From: Bradyrhizobium sp. 200
GTDB taxonomy: Bacteria; Pseudomonadota; Alphaproteobacteria; Rhizobiales; Xanthobacteraceae
Assembly: GCF_023100945.1 (NCBI RefSeq)
Contig: NZ_CP064689.1
Span: 5,500,001 to 5,564,000, forward strand
Direction: 5' to 3'
Length of the DNA: 64,000 nucleotides
This document shows positions 17,599-26,477 of the stretch, piece after piece (the first letter of the stretch is position 1; every line of letters starts with the position of its first letter). Both the position numbers and the translations under genes were made by a program. The notes under the pieces were generated by a model. It did no database searches. It was not told the DNA's origin and saw only the letters and a list, made by a program, of their open reading frames with translations.

Positions 17599-19005
17599 CT
17601 AGCTGGCCCGGGTCGTCTTGCGCTCGCCGGTCACGGCATTTTCGGCCGCCCGGCTCATCAGCGACGCATAGTCGTGGCCGAACAGGATTTCACAGAAGCG
17701 GATCGCCGCCTGGGCCTGCATCTGGCGATAGGCGCGCGCCTTGGTGTCGCCGCCGCGCAGCGCCTGCACCAGGCTCTCGGTGGATCGCTCGACGTAATGC
17801 TGAAGGTCGGAATAGGTCCGCAGCGTGACCTCGTTGATGGCGAGTTCGCTGGCATAGGTGCGGCACACCGCCACGAAGTCGATCATGGCGGCGATCTCTT
17901 CGATCTCCGCGGCGTCGATCTTGGGCGCGGCAGCGATATCCTTGTCGGCGCGCTGACGCAGGATGCGACGGACCCGGCCGGGCACGCTCTCGATCTCCGA
18001 TTTCAGCGAATTGGAGATATCGGCACGGATCGAGGTGAGCTGGCGGCCCCACGCGGAATCGTTGCGCAGATCGAGTTCGGTGCGCAGCCCGCGCACGCCC
18101 TCGTGCAGGGCTTTCAGTTGCTCGCCGACATTGTCGAAATGGCTGCGCCTGATGTCCGTGCGCAGGCAGGCCGTGAGGAACGAGAGATCGTGCAGCGCGA
18201 TCGTGACGGCGATACCGTAGGGCGTAGCGGCCACGCGGATTTCGTCGTCGGATGCCGCCATCTTGATCGCAAGACGGATGATCTGCCACGGCTGCGCCAG
18301 CCGCTGCATGATCAGCGACAGCGCGAACGGCAGCAATTGCGGCGTCTGCAGCGAGGGAACGTTGAGCGCCGAGCCTACCGACCCAATCTGGGCTTCTGAA
18401 AAGGCCCGCATCTGGCCGGGCATCCGGCTGCCGAGCGTCTCCAGCGCCTCGCGCGCCCACAGCACGCCCCCGATCGACAGCAAATCCTCGACGACATTGG
18501 GCGGGCCGATGCGGGCGAGCGACCGATGCCTGTCGTCGCCCGCGACCGGCATGCCGGTCTTGACGATCGCTTCGGCAGCGGCGAGCTGGAACTTGCGGGT
18601 CGCGCCGTCGAGGCCGGCATCGCTGCCGCTCAGCCTGATCTCGGCGAGCGCGGTTTCGAATGCGCGGGCGGCGTCGGGCGCCCCGTCGCGGCCCAGCCAC
18701 TGCCAGACCGGCAGCAGCGATGCACGCCGGATCTGCCCGGGGCGCACCGGAAAGTTGCCTTCGACGAGGAACGGCTCCAGCGGACGGAACAGCAGCCGCA
18801 CCGGATCGTCGGTCCGCGGACGCGCCTCGTCGTCTTCCTCGGTGCCGCGCACGACCTTGCGGAGCTGCTCGAGCACGAAATTGGCGACGGCTACGTCCTC
18901 GCCGCGCTCAATGGCGCGCTCGAACTCCCGCATCAGCAGCGCCTGCGATTGCGGCGGGAGCTGGGCAAGATAGTCCCTCAGCCGCTCGGTCGATGTCTGG
19001 CTCAT
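17599..19005 (-). CDS. Conserved hypothetical protein, helical
   Basis: This is a 468-residue soluble protein, mostly alpha-helical, with no signal peptide or membrane segment. It begins MSQTSTERLRDYLAQLPPQS and ends in a basic tail. No catalytic motif is recognised. The length, good codon bias and isolated position between ccmI and the FeuQ-like kinase suggest a genuine gene typical of this bacterial group. It is on the same strand as its neighbours but separated by 120-160 bases on both sides, so it is probably transcribed alone. Confidence 0.75.
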   Translation of the reverse strand: MSQTSTERLRDYLAQLPPQSQALLMREFERAIERGEDVAVANFVLEQLRKVVRGTEEDDEARPRTDDPVRLLFRPLEPFLVEGNFPVRPGQIRRASLLPVWQWLGRDGAPDAARAFETALAEIRLSGSDAGLDGATRKFQLAAAEAIVKTGMPVAGDDRHRSLARIGPPNVVEDLLSIGGVLWAREALETLGSRMPGQMRAFSEAQIGSVGSALNVPSLQTPQLLPFALSLIMQRLAQPWQIIRLAIKMAASDDEIRVAATPYGIAVTIALHDLSFLTACLRTDIRRSHFDNVGEQLKALHEGVRGLRTELDLRNDSAWGRQLTSIRADISNSLKSEIESVPGRVRRILRQRADKDIAAAPKIDAAEIEEIAAMIDFVAVCRTYASELAINEVTLRTYSDLQHYVERSTESLVQALRGGDTKARAYRQMQAQAAIRFCEILFGHDYASLMSRAAENAVTGERKTTRAS

Positions 19006-19128
19006 TCGCCTGGTGTGGATATGCGTGTGTCATGCGGACGGCAAAGCGCGTCCGTTACCGATTTTAGAAGTGTGCGCGTTAAGAAGTCGTTTAGGAATGA
19101 CGAAATCAACCCCGGGCAGATGAGGTGT

Positions 19129-20502
19129 TCAGACCCCCGGCAGCGCCAGTTCCGCCCGCAACCCGCCGATCGGGGCGTCGCCCAGGACGAGGCTGCCGCC
19201 ATAGAGGCCGGCGAGATCGACCACGATCGAAAGCCCGAGCCCGGAACCCGGCTTGGATTCGTCCAGGCGCTGGCCGCGCCGGGACACCTGCGCGCGCTCG
19301 GCGGCGGACAGTCCGCGGCCATCGTCATCGACGATGATCCGCAGCCGCGGCGCTGCACGGGGCTCCGGCGGCGGCTCCACCTTTACCTCGATGAAGACCT
19401 GCGAGGCCGCCCATTTGCAGGCATTGTCGACCAGGTTGCCGGCCATCTCTTCCAGGTCCTGGCGCTCGCCGCGGAACTTGGCATGCGGGTCGGCCTTGGC
19501 CGCAATCGTGATGCCGCGATCCCAATGGATCTTCTCCATGGTCCGCCGCAGCGCCTCGATGGCGGGCGCGACCTCGGTGACGGTGCCGACGATGGTGACG
19601 CGCGCGGCAATCCGCGCCCGTTCCAGATGATGCGCCACTTGATCCCGCATCACATCGGCCTGCTCCAGGACCTTGCTGGCAAAGGGATCTACCGCGTGGG
19701 CGGAAGCCTCGTTGACGATGACGGAGAGCGGCGTCTTGATGGCGTGGGCGAGATTGCCGACATGGGTGCGCGCGCGCTCGACGATCTCGCGGTTGGCGTC
19801 GATCAGCGCGTTGGTCTCGCGCGCCAGCGGCGCGATCTCGACCGGAAACTCGCCCTCCAGCCGTTCGGCGCGGCCGGAGCGGATGTCGGCGATCGACTCC
19901 GAAATGCGCTTGAGCGGCGCCAGCCCGAAGCGGACCTGGAAGATCGTGGTCAGGAGCAGCACGATACCGAGCGCTGCGAAGGTGCCGCCGAGGTAATAGT
20001 CGAAGGCGCGGATCTCGTCGAAAATCTCGGATGCGTCGCCCGCCACGCTGACCAGAAATTTGCCGTCGGCGCCGAGGTCGACCGGCCGTTCGACGACCCG
20101 CAGGCTCTGGCCCTCGGGGCCGTCGACGTAACCGAGACGGATGCCGGCCGGCGTCAGCTCCGCGCCGATATCCTCGAGCTTCGGCAGCTTCTTGTCCCAC
20201 AGCGAGCGCGACGCCCGCGTCTCCGCCTTCTCGTCGGTACGGACGATCTGCCAGTACCAGCCGGATAGCGGCAGCTCGAACAGCGGCTCGCCGAGCGACT
20301 GGAACTGGTGGTCGGGCGGCTCGTCCGGGGTCGCGACCTCGGCGATCAGGGTGCGGAGATAGAGGTTGAGACGGCGGTCGAAGGCGCGCTCGGTCGCGTT
20401 GCGATAGACCGACGACAGGATCACGCCTGTGATCACGAGGATCACGACCACCCACGCGGTCGCCGACAGGAACAACCGCGTGGCGAGCGAACTTCCGCGC
20501 AT
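19129..20502 (-). CDS. Sensor histidine kinase, FeuQ-like
   Basis: This is a 457-residue membrane kinase of the PhoQ/FeuQ type. From the ATG at 20502, helices at about 11-31 and 170-190 flank a periplasmic sensor domain, followed by HAMP and the dimerisation domain with phospho-acceptor H253 in NLAHAIKTPLSVI. The ATPase part has NLVDNACKWA, DDDGRGL and GSGLGLSIV. A longer start at 20601 overlaps the upstream regulator stop (ATGA), but its extra 33 residues are encoded by a palindromic repeat element and are unlike the family. I favour 20502. It is partnered with the regulator upstream. Confidence 0.87.
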   Translation of the reverse strand: MRGSSLATRLFLSATAWVVVILVITGVILSSVYRNATERAFDRRLNLYLRTLIAEVATPDEPPDHQFQSLGEPLFELPLSGWYWQIVRTDEKAETRASRSLWDKKLPKLEDIGAELTPAGIRLGYVDGPEGQSLRVVERPVDLGADGKFLVSVAGDASEIFDEIRAFDYYLGGTFAALGIVLLLTTIFQVRFGLAPLKRISESIADIRSGRAERLEGEFPVEIAPLARETNALIDANREIVERARTHVGNLAHAIKTPLSVIVNEASAHAVDPFASKVLEQADVMRDQVAHHLERARIAARVTIVGTVTEVAPAIEALRRTMEKIHWDRGITIAAKADPHAKFRGERQDLEEMAGNLVDNACKWAASQVFIEVKVEPPPEPRAAPRLRIIVDDDGRGLSAAERAQVSRRGQRLDESKPGSGLGLSIVVDLAGLYGGSLVLGDAPIGGLRAELALPGV

Positions 20503-20505
20503 CAG

Positions 20506-20595
20506 AGCAAGATCCCGAAAAGCATATCCCCAGGCTCCGACCCGACGGAGGGAGACCGGCCTTCGGATAAGATCATGCTCGAATAAAAGAGCAAG
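20506..20595. repeat. Rhizobial-type palindromic repeat between feuP- and feuQ-like genes
   Basis: The left arm GAGCAAGATCCCGAAAAGC (from about 20505) and the right arm ending GATAAGATCATGCTCGAAT are imperfect inverted copies, with GACCGGCC-like sequence between them. The GAGCATGATC core followed by CCGAAAA and ACCGG is the form of a dispersed palindrome common in Bradyrhizobium and relatives. It lies between the response regulator and the kinase and adds an open N-terminal extension to the kinase frame. Confidence 0.7.
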
Positions 20596-20600
20596 GCTCA

Positions 20601-21272
20601 TCAGGTTCCGGGCGTCGGCGGCGTCAGGAGATAGCCGAGCCCGCGCACGGTCTGGATGATGTCGACGTCGAGCTTCTTGCGGATACGGCCGACGAACACC
20701 TCGATGGTGTTGGAGTCTCGGTCAAAGTCCTGATCGTAGAGATGCTCGACCAGTTCGGTGCGCGACACCACGCGCCCAGTGTGGTGCATCAGATAGGCCA
20801 ACAGCCGGTACTCGTGCGAGGTCATCTTGATCGGGTTGCCGGAGACGCTGACGCGGCCCGTGCGCGTATCCAGCGACACCGGACCGCAGGTCAGTTCCGA
20901 TTGCGCATGACCGGTAGAGCGGCGCAGCAGCGCGCGAATTCGCGCCAGTACTTCCTCAAGGTGAAATGGCTTGGCGACATAGTCGTCGGCGCCGGCGTCA
21001 AAACCCTGCACCTTGTCGCTCCAGCGGTCGCGTGCGGTGAGGATCAGGACCGGCATGCCGCGGCCATTGCGGCGCCACGCCTCCAGCACCGAGATACCGT
21101 CCATCTTCGGCAGCCCGATGTCGAGCACGACGGCGTCATAAGGTTCGCTGTCACCGAGGTAATGCCCCTCCTCGCCGTCGAACGCGCGATCGACCACATA
21201 ACCGGCATCCGTCAAAGCCGTCGTAAGCTGACGGTTGAGATCCGGATCGTCCTCAACGACGAGCAGGCGCAA
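20601..21272 (-). CDS. Response regulator, FeuP-like (OmpR family)
   Basis: This is a 223-residue regulator. TTG at 21272 is chosen because GGAGG lies five bases upstream and the protein then starts at the receiver (RLLVVEDDPD); the frame also opens at a TTG inside that ribosome site. Receiver residues are E7, D8, D9, phospho-acceptor D51 (LDIGLPKMDG) and K101 (AKPFH). The winged helix contains TSHEYRLLAYLMHHTGRVVS and the ending TVRGLGYLL. It forms an operon with the kinase downstream. FeuPQ and PhoPQ-type pairs respond to envelope or cation signals; the signal here is unknown. Confidence 0.88.
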   Translation of the reverse strand: MRLLVVEDDPDLNRQLTTALTDAGYVVDRAFDGEEGHYLGDSEPYDAVVLDIGLPKMDGISVLEAWRRNGRGMPVLILTARDRWSDKVQGFDAGADDYVAKPFHLEEVLARIRALLRRSTGHAQSELTCGPVSLDTRTGRVSVSGNPIKMTSHEYRLLAYLMHHTGRVVSRTELVEHLYDQDFDRDSNTIEVFVGRIRKKLDVDIIQTVRGLGYLLTPPTPGT

Positions 21273-21482
21273 GCTGGCCTCCAAAAGTGAGCCCTACAAT
21301 ATCAGGTCTCAAGATGAGGCTAAACGGCGTGAACGGGCCATGAACGAGAGGCACGGGGCGAAGTTACTTTTTCGTCATCGGGCATTCCGCGGCCAGACAT
21401 GGCCTCAGGGCCGAACGTCTAGCATGGCCAATTGACTGCCCCAAGGGCCCCGGCAGGCCGCTTGCGTCGCCCGATCAGTTGC

Positions 21483-21635
21483 TCACGTGCGGAAGAATAC
21501 GAACCAGACGATGCCAAGGATCAGAATTGCGAGGCCGGTCGAAACCGTCAGGAGCGCGAGCACCGACGGGCCGGGTTCGGCCTGGCGCGCTTCGGTCGGG
21601 GTTTCGATGATCTGGCCATGTCGTTGCGTTGCCAT
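21483..21635 (-). CDS. Small single-helix membrane protein
   Basis: This 50-residue protein is read from the ATG at 21635 and preceded by GAGG at a good distance. The first half is polar (MATQRHGQIIETPTEARQAE) and the second half is one strong transmembrane helix ending WFVFFRT. This tail-anchored shape is common among small membrane proteins of the group. It is divergent from ku. Function is unknown. Confidence 0.65.
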   Translation of the reverse strand: MATQRHGQIIETPTEARQAEPGPSVLALLTVSTGLAILILGIVWFVFFRT

Positions 21636-21897
21636 GGGGACCTCTTCGAGTAAGTGCCTGTATTGCCAGCGAATGCTTCGACACCGCCGGTTAAAGCAAC
21701 GCATGATCGGAAGTGATGTTCCGGCCCCTTGGGCATGCCGCGCGGCGGCGGCGTGCAAAAGGTCGCAGGGCCGGGGGGTAGAACGGTGCCGTTCGGCGGT
21801 TAACGCCGTTCCGCGATTTCTGGCCCGGCCATGTTTGAGACCGGGTCATCCAATGGTATCCTTGACGGTCGTCTGTTGCGTTTTTTCGGAGTAGCCC

Positions 21898-22881
21898 ATG
21901 GCCCCCCGCGCCAATTGGAAGGGTTTTCTGCGCCTCTCGCTCGTCACCTGTCCGGTCGCGCTCTATCCGGCGACGTCGGACACCGAGAAGGTTTCCTTCA
22001 ACCAGATCAACCGCAAGACCGGTCACCGGATCAAATACGCCAAGGTCGACGCCGAGACCGGTGAGGAAGTCGCCAACGACGACATCATGAAGGGCTACAA
22101 GATCGACACCGATACCTACATCGAAGTGTCGAAGGATGAACTCGACGACATCGCCCTGGAATCGACCCGCACCATCGAGATCGACGAATTCGTTCCGAAA
22201 TCCGATATCGACGGCCGCTATCTGATCCGCCCCTATTATCTCGTGCCGGACGGCAAGGTCGGGCACGACGCATTCGCGGTGATCCGCGAAACCATCCGCA
22301 ACATGGACAAGGTCGCGATCGGGCGCGTGGTGCTGACCAACCGCGAGCACATCATCGCGCTCGAGCCGCTCGACAAGGGGCTGATGGGAACGCTGCTGCG
22401 CTACCCTTACGAGGTGCGTAGCGAGCAAGAGTATTTCGAAGACATCCAGGACGTGAAGATCACCAAGGATATGCTTGATCTCGCAAAGCATATCGTCGAG
22501 CAGAAATCTGCTTCATTCGAGCCCGAGCAGTTCGAGGACCGCTACGAGCAGGCGCTGATCGACCTGATCAACCAGAAGCGCAACGGCCTGAGCACCAAGG
22601 CCAAGGCCGCACCGAAAACCGCCGGCAACGTCATCAACCTGATGGACGCACTCAAGCGCAGCCTGGCCAGCGAAAAGCAGGCCGCCCCTGCCAAGGCCCA
22701 GGACAGCGGTCAGGAAAAGACCAAGGGCAAGAAGCCAAAGAAGGCCGCCGCCGGCCAGCGCGAAATGCTGCTGCCGATCAGCGGCGGCGGCAAGCGCGCC
22801 GCCAAGGAAACGGGGAAGGAAGCGCCGAAGAAGGCGGAGAAGCCGGTGCGCACCGCCGCCCGCACCAAGAAGGCCGGATGA
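21898..22881 (+). CDS. ku: Non-homologous end-joining protein Ku
   Basis: This 327-residue protein forms the bacterial Ku homodimer that binds double-strand DNA ends and recruits ligase D. The start MAPRANWKGFLRLSLVTCPVAL is the family N-terminus. The core beta-barrel includes EVANDDIMKGYKID and YYLVPDGKVGHDAFAVIRE. The C-terminal 75 residues are a lysine- and alanine-rich tail, as in many proteobacterial Ku proteins, and may contribute DNA or LigD binding. No ligD is present in the window. Confidence 0.95.
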   Translation: MAPRANWKGFLRLSLVTCPVALYPATSDTEKVSFNQINRKTGHRIKYAKVDAETGEEVANDDIMKGYKIDTDTYIEVSKDELDDIALESTRTIEIDEFVPKSDIDGRYLIRPYYLVPDGKVGHDAFAVIRETIRNMDKVAIGRVVLTNREHIIALEPLDKGLMGTLLRYPYEVRSEQEYFEDIQDVKITKDMLDLAKHIVEQKSASFEPEQFEDRYEQALIDLINQKRNGLSTKAKAAPKTAGNVINLMDALKRSLASEKQAAPAKAQDSGQEKTKGKKPKKAAAGQREMLLPISGGGKRAAKETGKEAPKKAEKPVRTAARTKKAG

Positions 22882-22917
22882 TTGGGCAAGGGGCGCGATA
22901 GCATCATCTAGCGCGCT

Positions 22918-23154
22918 ATGCCCTGGTCGACCCCGTTCGATGACCCGATAGCGCTTCGCGGCGGAGGCAGGCTCGTGACGCTGCAGCAGGCCGCCGACTA
23001 CGTCATGGCCCTGCCGGAAAAAGCGCAGCACGAAGCGCACTGGCAGATCGCGGTCGAGAATCTGATCAATGCGGCGGAGACCGGCGGTGGCTGGCTGATG
23101 TTCGCGCGGATCGCGATGATGCGGGCGCTCAATGCCGACGGGAAAGACAAATAG
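22918..23154 (+). CDS. Small conserved hypothetical protein
   Basis: This is a 78-residue soluble protein beginning MPWSTPFDDPIALRGGGRLV, with a helical middle (TLQQAADYVMALPEKAQHEA) and WQIAVENLINAAETGG. No catalytic motif is seen. It starts 36 bases after ku in the same direction. The sequence has coding character (good third-position GC) and a form I associate with small conserved rhizobial proteins. Function is unknown. Confidence 0.65.
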   Translation: MPWSTPFDDPIALRGGGRLVTLQQAADYVMALPEKAQHEAHWQIAVENLINAAETGGGWLMFARIAMMRALNADGKDK

Positions 23155-23161
23155 CCCGGTT

Positions 23162-23359
23162 TCAATCCCCGCCGCCGTCCCCGCTGTCAAAGTCCAGCCC
23201 GCCATCGCAATTGCCAGACGACCGGTCGTTGACCATCCCATCGATCAGCAGGACTGCGACCAATATCACTGAGAACACGCGCCACGGATTTTGCTATACG
23301 TAGGCCAGGATTGGCGGCCCCCAGGTCATCAACAATGACCCAAACAACAGCTCCAGCAT
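23162..23359 (-). pseudogene. Small membrane protein gene interrupted by an in-frame amber codon
   Basis: From the ATG at 23359 the frame reads MLELLFGSLLMTWGPPILAYV, then TAG at 23294-23296. It continues in frame for 43 codons with a second hydrophobic helix (VFSVILVAVLLIDGM) and an Asp/Gly-rich tail ending GDGGGD before TGA. The two halves together would make a 64-residue two-helix protein. It lies 21 bases downstream of the Flp pilin gene. It may be a nonsense pseudogene, or the second half may be read from its own start. Confidence 0.4.
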
Positions 23360-23380
23360 GATTTCTGCGCGACCTTGCCG

Positions 23381-23545
23381 CTATTTGATTGAGGAGCTGA
23401 CCTCGACGAATTTCGTGCTCAGCATGCTGCCGACGCCGTTGACGGCGGTGACGATCACGATACTGATGCCGGCCGCAATCAGGCAATATTCGATGGCGGT
23501 AGCACCGCATTCATCGTCGATAAATCGTTCCAGTATTCGACGCAT
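23381..23545 (-). CDS. Flp-family type IVb pilin
   Basis: This is a 54-residue prepilin. A short positive N-terminus, MRRILERFIDDECG, is followed by ATAIEY, the conserved Flp/Fap processing and assembly motif with Glu at +5 of the mature pilin. A hydrophobic helix (CLIAAGISIVIVTAVNGVG) and a short polar C-terminus follow. The cleavage site is G/A before TAIEY. Flp pilins build tight-adherence pili, but no tad/cpa genes are present in the window, so the gene is isolated. Confidence 0.88.
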   Translation of the reverse strand: MRRILERFIDDECGATAIEYCLIAAGISIVIVTAVNGVGSMLSTKFVEVSSSIK

Positions 23546-23918
23546 AGACAAGCTCCTGTCGACGCTCCCCGGAATTTCTCCCGCGCCATATTCGTTAAAC
23601 TCTAGGTCGGAACGGTTGAAGAGGCCTTGACGAACAGGCTGAACGATCGATTAAGGCGGTCGAAGAATCCGCGCCCTAGTCATCCGATAAGTCTCCTGGC
23701 CCGCGATTCATGCAATTGCATGCAAGTGCTGCGAGCAAGAAAATTCTTCACCGGTCTGCATTTTCGGTGATTTTACCGAACGAACCCCTCAGGCAGAAAA
23801 ACGCATATCAGCACTTCCGCACGCACGCTTCGTCAGTGCTTTACCGGACCGGGAAATCCTGTTCCTACTGTTGCAAATCGGCTGGACCAAACCGGCCTGC
23901 ATCAGGGGAGAGACGGTC
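23546..23918. other. Intergenic region between flp and the ThDP enzyme gene
   Basis: These 373 bases separate divergently transcribed genes and must contain both promoters. The part near 23700-23800 is AT-richer than the surroundings. GGGGAGAGACGG just before 23919 serves as the ribosome site of the ThDP gene. No RNA gene or strong hairpin was seen. Confidence 0.5.
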
Positions 23919-25553
23919 ATGAAGCTCGGCGCCGCCATTGCGGAAATCATGAAGCGCGAGGGAATCGAAATCCTCTGCGGCTATCCGGTCAATCACCTCA
24001 TCGAATATGCCGCCAATGCCGACATCCGCCCCGTGATGGTGCGCCAGGAACGTATCGGCGTTCACATGGCGGACGCGATCTCGCGCGTCACCTCAGGGCA
24101 ATCGATCGGCGCGTTCTGCATGCAGCATGGGCCCGGCGCCGAGAACGCGATGGGCGGCGTCGCGCAATGTTACGGCGAATCGGTGCCCGTGCTGGTGCTG
24201 CCGATGGGCTATGCGCGCAGGCTTGCCAATATCGACCCGAACTTCAACTCCAGCCAGGCGATGAAGGCATTCTCGAAATCGTCCGAGCCGATCAACCTCG
24301 CCACTGAGGTCTGCAACATCTTCCGGCGTGCGTTCACCAAACTGAAAAACGGCCGCGGCGGGCCGGTGATCGTCGAAATCCCCGCCGACATGTGGAACGA
24401 GGAAGTTCCGGAACCGCTGAACTACACGCCGGTGCTGCGCACCCGCTACGGCGCCGATCCCGTGCACGTGAGGGAAGCGGCGGCCCTCCTCGTCGCGGCA
24501 AAGCGCCCGGTGATCTATGCCGGCCAGGGCGTGCATTACGCAAAAGCCTGGCCGCAGCTCAGGCGGATGGCCGAGCGCCTCGCCATTCCCGTCACGACCA
24601 GCCTTGGCGGCAAGTCGTCCTTTCCGGAGACGCATTCGCTGTCGCTGGGGTCGGGCGGCCTTGCCGTGCCGCGCGCGGTGCCGAAATTCTTAGGGGAAGC
24701 CGACGTGATCTTCGGCATCGGCTGCTCCTTCACCGAGACGTCATTCGGCATCGCCATGCCGAAGGGCAAGACCATCATCCATTCGACGCTCGACCCCAAC
24801 CATCTCAACAAGGATGTCGAGGCGAAGGTCGGCCTGGTCGGCGATGCCGGGCTCGTGCTCGACGCGCTATTGGAAGAGATCGGCAAGACCGTCACGACGG
24901 ATCGCGACGCGACGGCGGTCGGAGCCGAGATCGCAGCCTCCCACAAGGAATGGCTGGCAAAATGGATGCCGAAGCTGACGCATAACGACGCGCCGCTGAA
25001 CCCCTATCGTGTGCTGTGGGATCTGCAGCACACCGTCGACATCAACAACACCATCATCACCCACGACGCCGGCAGCCCGCGCGACCAGCTCTCGCCGTTC
25101 TGGAAATCGGTCGAACCGCTCTCCTATATCGGCTGGGGCAAGACCACGCAGCTCGGCTACGGCCTCGGGCTTGCGATGGGCGCCAAGCTGGCAAGGCCCG
25201 ACAAGCTTTGCATCAACGTCTGGGGCGATGCCGCGATCGGCTTCACCGGCATGGATTTCGAGACCGCCGTGCGCGAGCGCATCCCGATCATGTCGATCCT
25301 CTTGAACAATTTTTCCATGGCGATCGAATTGAAGGTGATGCCGATCTCGACCGAGAAATACCGCTCCACCGACATTTCCGGCGATTACGCCGCGATGGCG
25401 CGCGCCTTCGGCGGTTATGGCGAGCGGGTGTTGAGGCCGGAAGACATCATCCCCGCCATCCAGCGCGGCATCCAGAAGACCAAAGAAGGCGTCCCGGTGC
25501 TTTTGGAATTCATCACCAGCAAGGAGACCGAGGTTTCGAGGCCGGGGACCTGA
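23919..25553 (+). CDS. Thiamine-diphosphate-dependent enzyme, acetolactate synthase-like
   Basis: This is a 544-residue ThDP enzyme of the acetolactate synthase/benzoylformate decarboxylase superfamily. The ATG at 23919 follows GGGGAGAGA and begins at MKLGAAIAEIMKREGIEILC, the usual start. The activating glutamate is E44 (VRQERIGVHMADA). The central domain spans about 190-340. The ThDP/Mg motif is GDAAIGFTGMDFETAVRE to ILLNN at about 433-465. Substrate residues are not diagnostic, so it could be an oxo-acid decarboxylase, ligase or synthase. The next gene is a glutamine amidotransferase, 33 bases downstream in the same direction, which suggests a shared pathway. Confidence 0.85.
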   Translation: MKLGAAIAEIMKREGIEILCGYPVNHLIEYAANADIRPVMVRQERIGVHMADAISRVTSGQSIGAFCMQHGPGAENAMGGVAQCYGESVPVLVLPMGYARRLANIDPNFNSSQAMKAFSKSSEPINLATEVCNIFRRAFTKLKNGRGGPVIVEIPADMWNEEVPEPLNYTPVLRTRYGADPVHVREAAALLVAAKRPVIYAGQGVHYAKAWPQLRRMAERLAIPVTTSLGGKSSFPETHSLSLGSGGLAVPRAVPKFLGEADVIFGIGCSFTETSFGIAMPKGKTIIHSTLDPNHLNKDVEAKVGLVGDAGLVLDALLEEIGKTVTTDRDATAVGAEIAASHKEWLAKWMPKLTHNDAPLNPYRVLWDLQHTVDINNTIITHDAGSPRDQLSPFWKSVEPLSYIGWGKTTQLGYGLGLAMGAKLARPDKLCINVWGDAAIGFTGMDFETAVRERIPIMSILLNNFSMAIELKVMPISTEKYRSTDISGDYAAMARAFGGYGERVLRPEDIIPAIQRGIQKTKEGVPVLLEFITSKETEVSRPGT

Positions 25554-25586
25554 GGAGCGACGCAACCGATTGCCAGATAGTCACTG

Positions 25587-26291
25587 ATGCCGCGCATTAC
25601 GATCATAGAGACTGGCCTCGTCAGCCCGAAAAATCGCGAGCTCTACGGATCGTATCCGCAGATGTTCGAGCATATGATCGGCGCCGCCGACGCCGCCGTC
25701 ACGTTCAATACCGTCAGCATTCCCGCCGGCGAACCGCTGCCGGATGTCGGAGGACTGGAGGCGATCCTCATCACCGGATCCTCGGCCGGCGTCTACGACG
25801 GGTTCGACTGGATCGCGCCGCTCGAGGAATTCGTGCGCGCAGCCCACGACGGGAAGGTGCCGATGGTCGGCGTCTGCTTCGGCCATCAATTGATCGCGCA
25901 GGCGTTGGGCGGCATGGTGCGCAAGTCGGAGAAAGGCTGGGGTCTCGGGCGGCACGTCTACGACATCGCCCCTCACAATGGCCTGATCGAGGGCGCGCAT
26001 ATCGCGATCGCCTGCTCGCACCAGGATCAGGTCATCACGCCGCCGGCGGGCGCCACGACGATCCTGTCATCGGATTTCACGCCGTATGCCGGGCTGCTCT
26101 ACGCCGGCGGCACCACGCTCTCGGTGCAGCCGCACCCGGAGTTCTCGGTCGGCTTCGCGCTGGCCTGCTGCGAGATGGTCGCCCACAAGGGCGATGCACC
26201 TGATAGCGTGGTGGCAACCGCGAAAACCTCGCTCGCCGAACCGCTGGAAAGCGAGCTGCTCGGCGGCGCGATCACGCGCTTTCTCACGTAA
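25587..26291 (+). CDS. Class I glutamine amidotransferase-like protein
   Basis: This is a 234-residue protein with the class I (triad) glutamine amidotransferase fold: nucleophile C97 in GVCFGHQLIAQALGG, and H183 and E185 in QPHPEFS. The oxyanion region ITGSSAGVYD is at about 62-71. Free-standing members include GMP synthase-like and gamma-glutamyl hydrolase-like enzymes of unknown role. It follows the ThDP enzyme closely and probably shares its transcript. It may deaminate glutamine for a synthetase partner or hydrolyse a gamma-glutamyl bond; neither is shown. Confidence 0.85.
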   Translation: MPRITIIETGLVSPKNRELYGSYPQMFEHMIGAADAAVTFNTVSIPAGEPLPDVGGLEAILITGSSAGVYDGFDWIAPLEEFVRAAHDGKVPMVGVCFGHQLIAQALGGMVRKSEKGWGLGRHVYDIAPHNGLIEGAHIAIACSHQDQVITPPAGATTILSSDFTPYAGLLYAGGTTLSVQPHPEFSVGFALACCEMVAHKGDAPDSVVATAKTSLAEPLESELLGGAITRFLT

Positions 26292-26477
26292 TCAAGGTGA
26301 CGTGAGCGAGGAGCTCGCATCAGCAGGCCCCCTGCCGCTGGCTTTTCAACGCAGAAAGGCTGCCTTAAGACGGCCGTCGGCACTGGCTCTAACGCTTCCG
26401 GAATGAAATAATCTGACTGGAACCGGAGCGATGCGGCCTGTTTGGCCCTGCCCGCGCTTCGGGCATGGATTGTTGGA

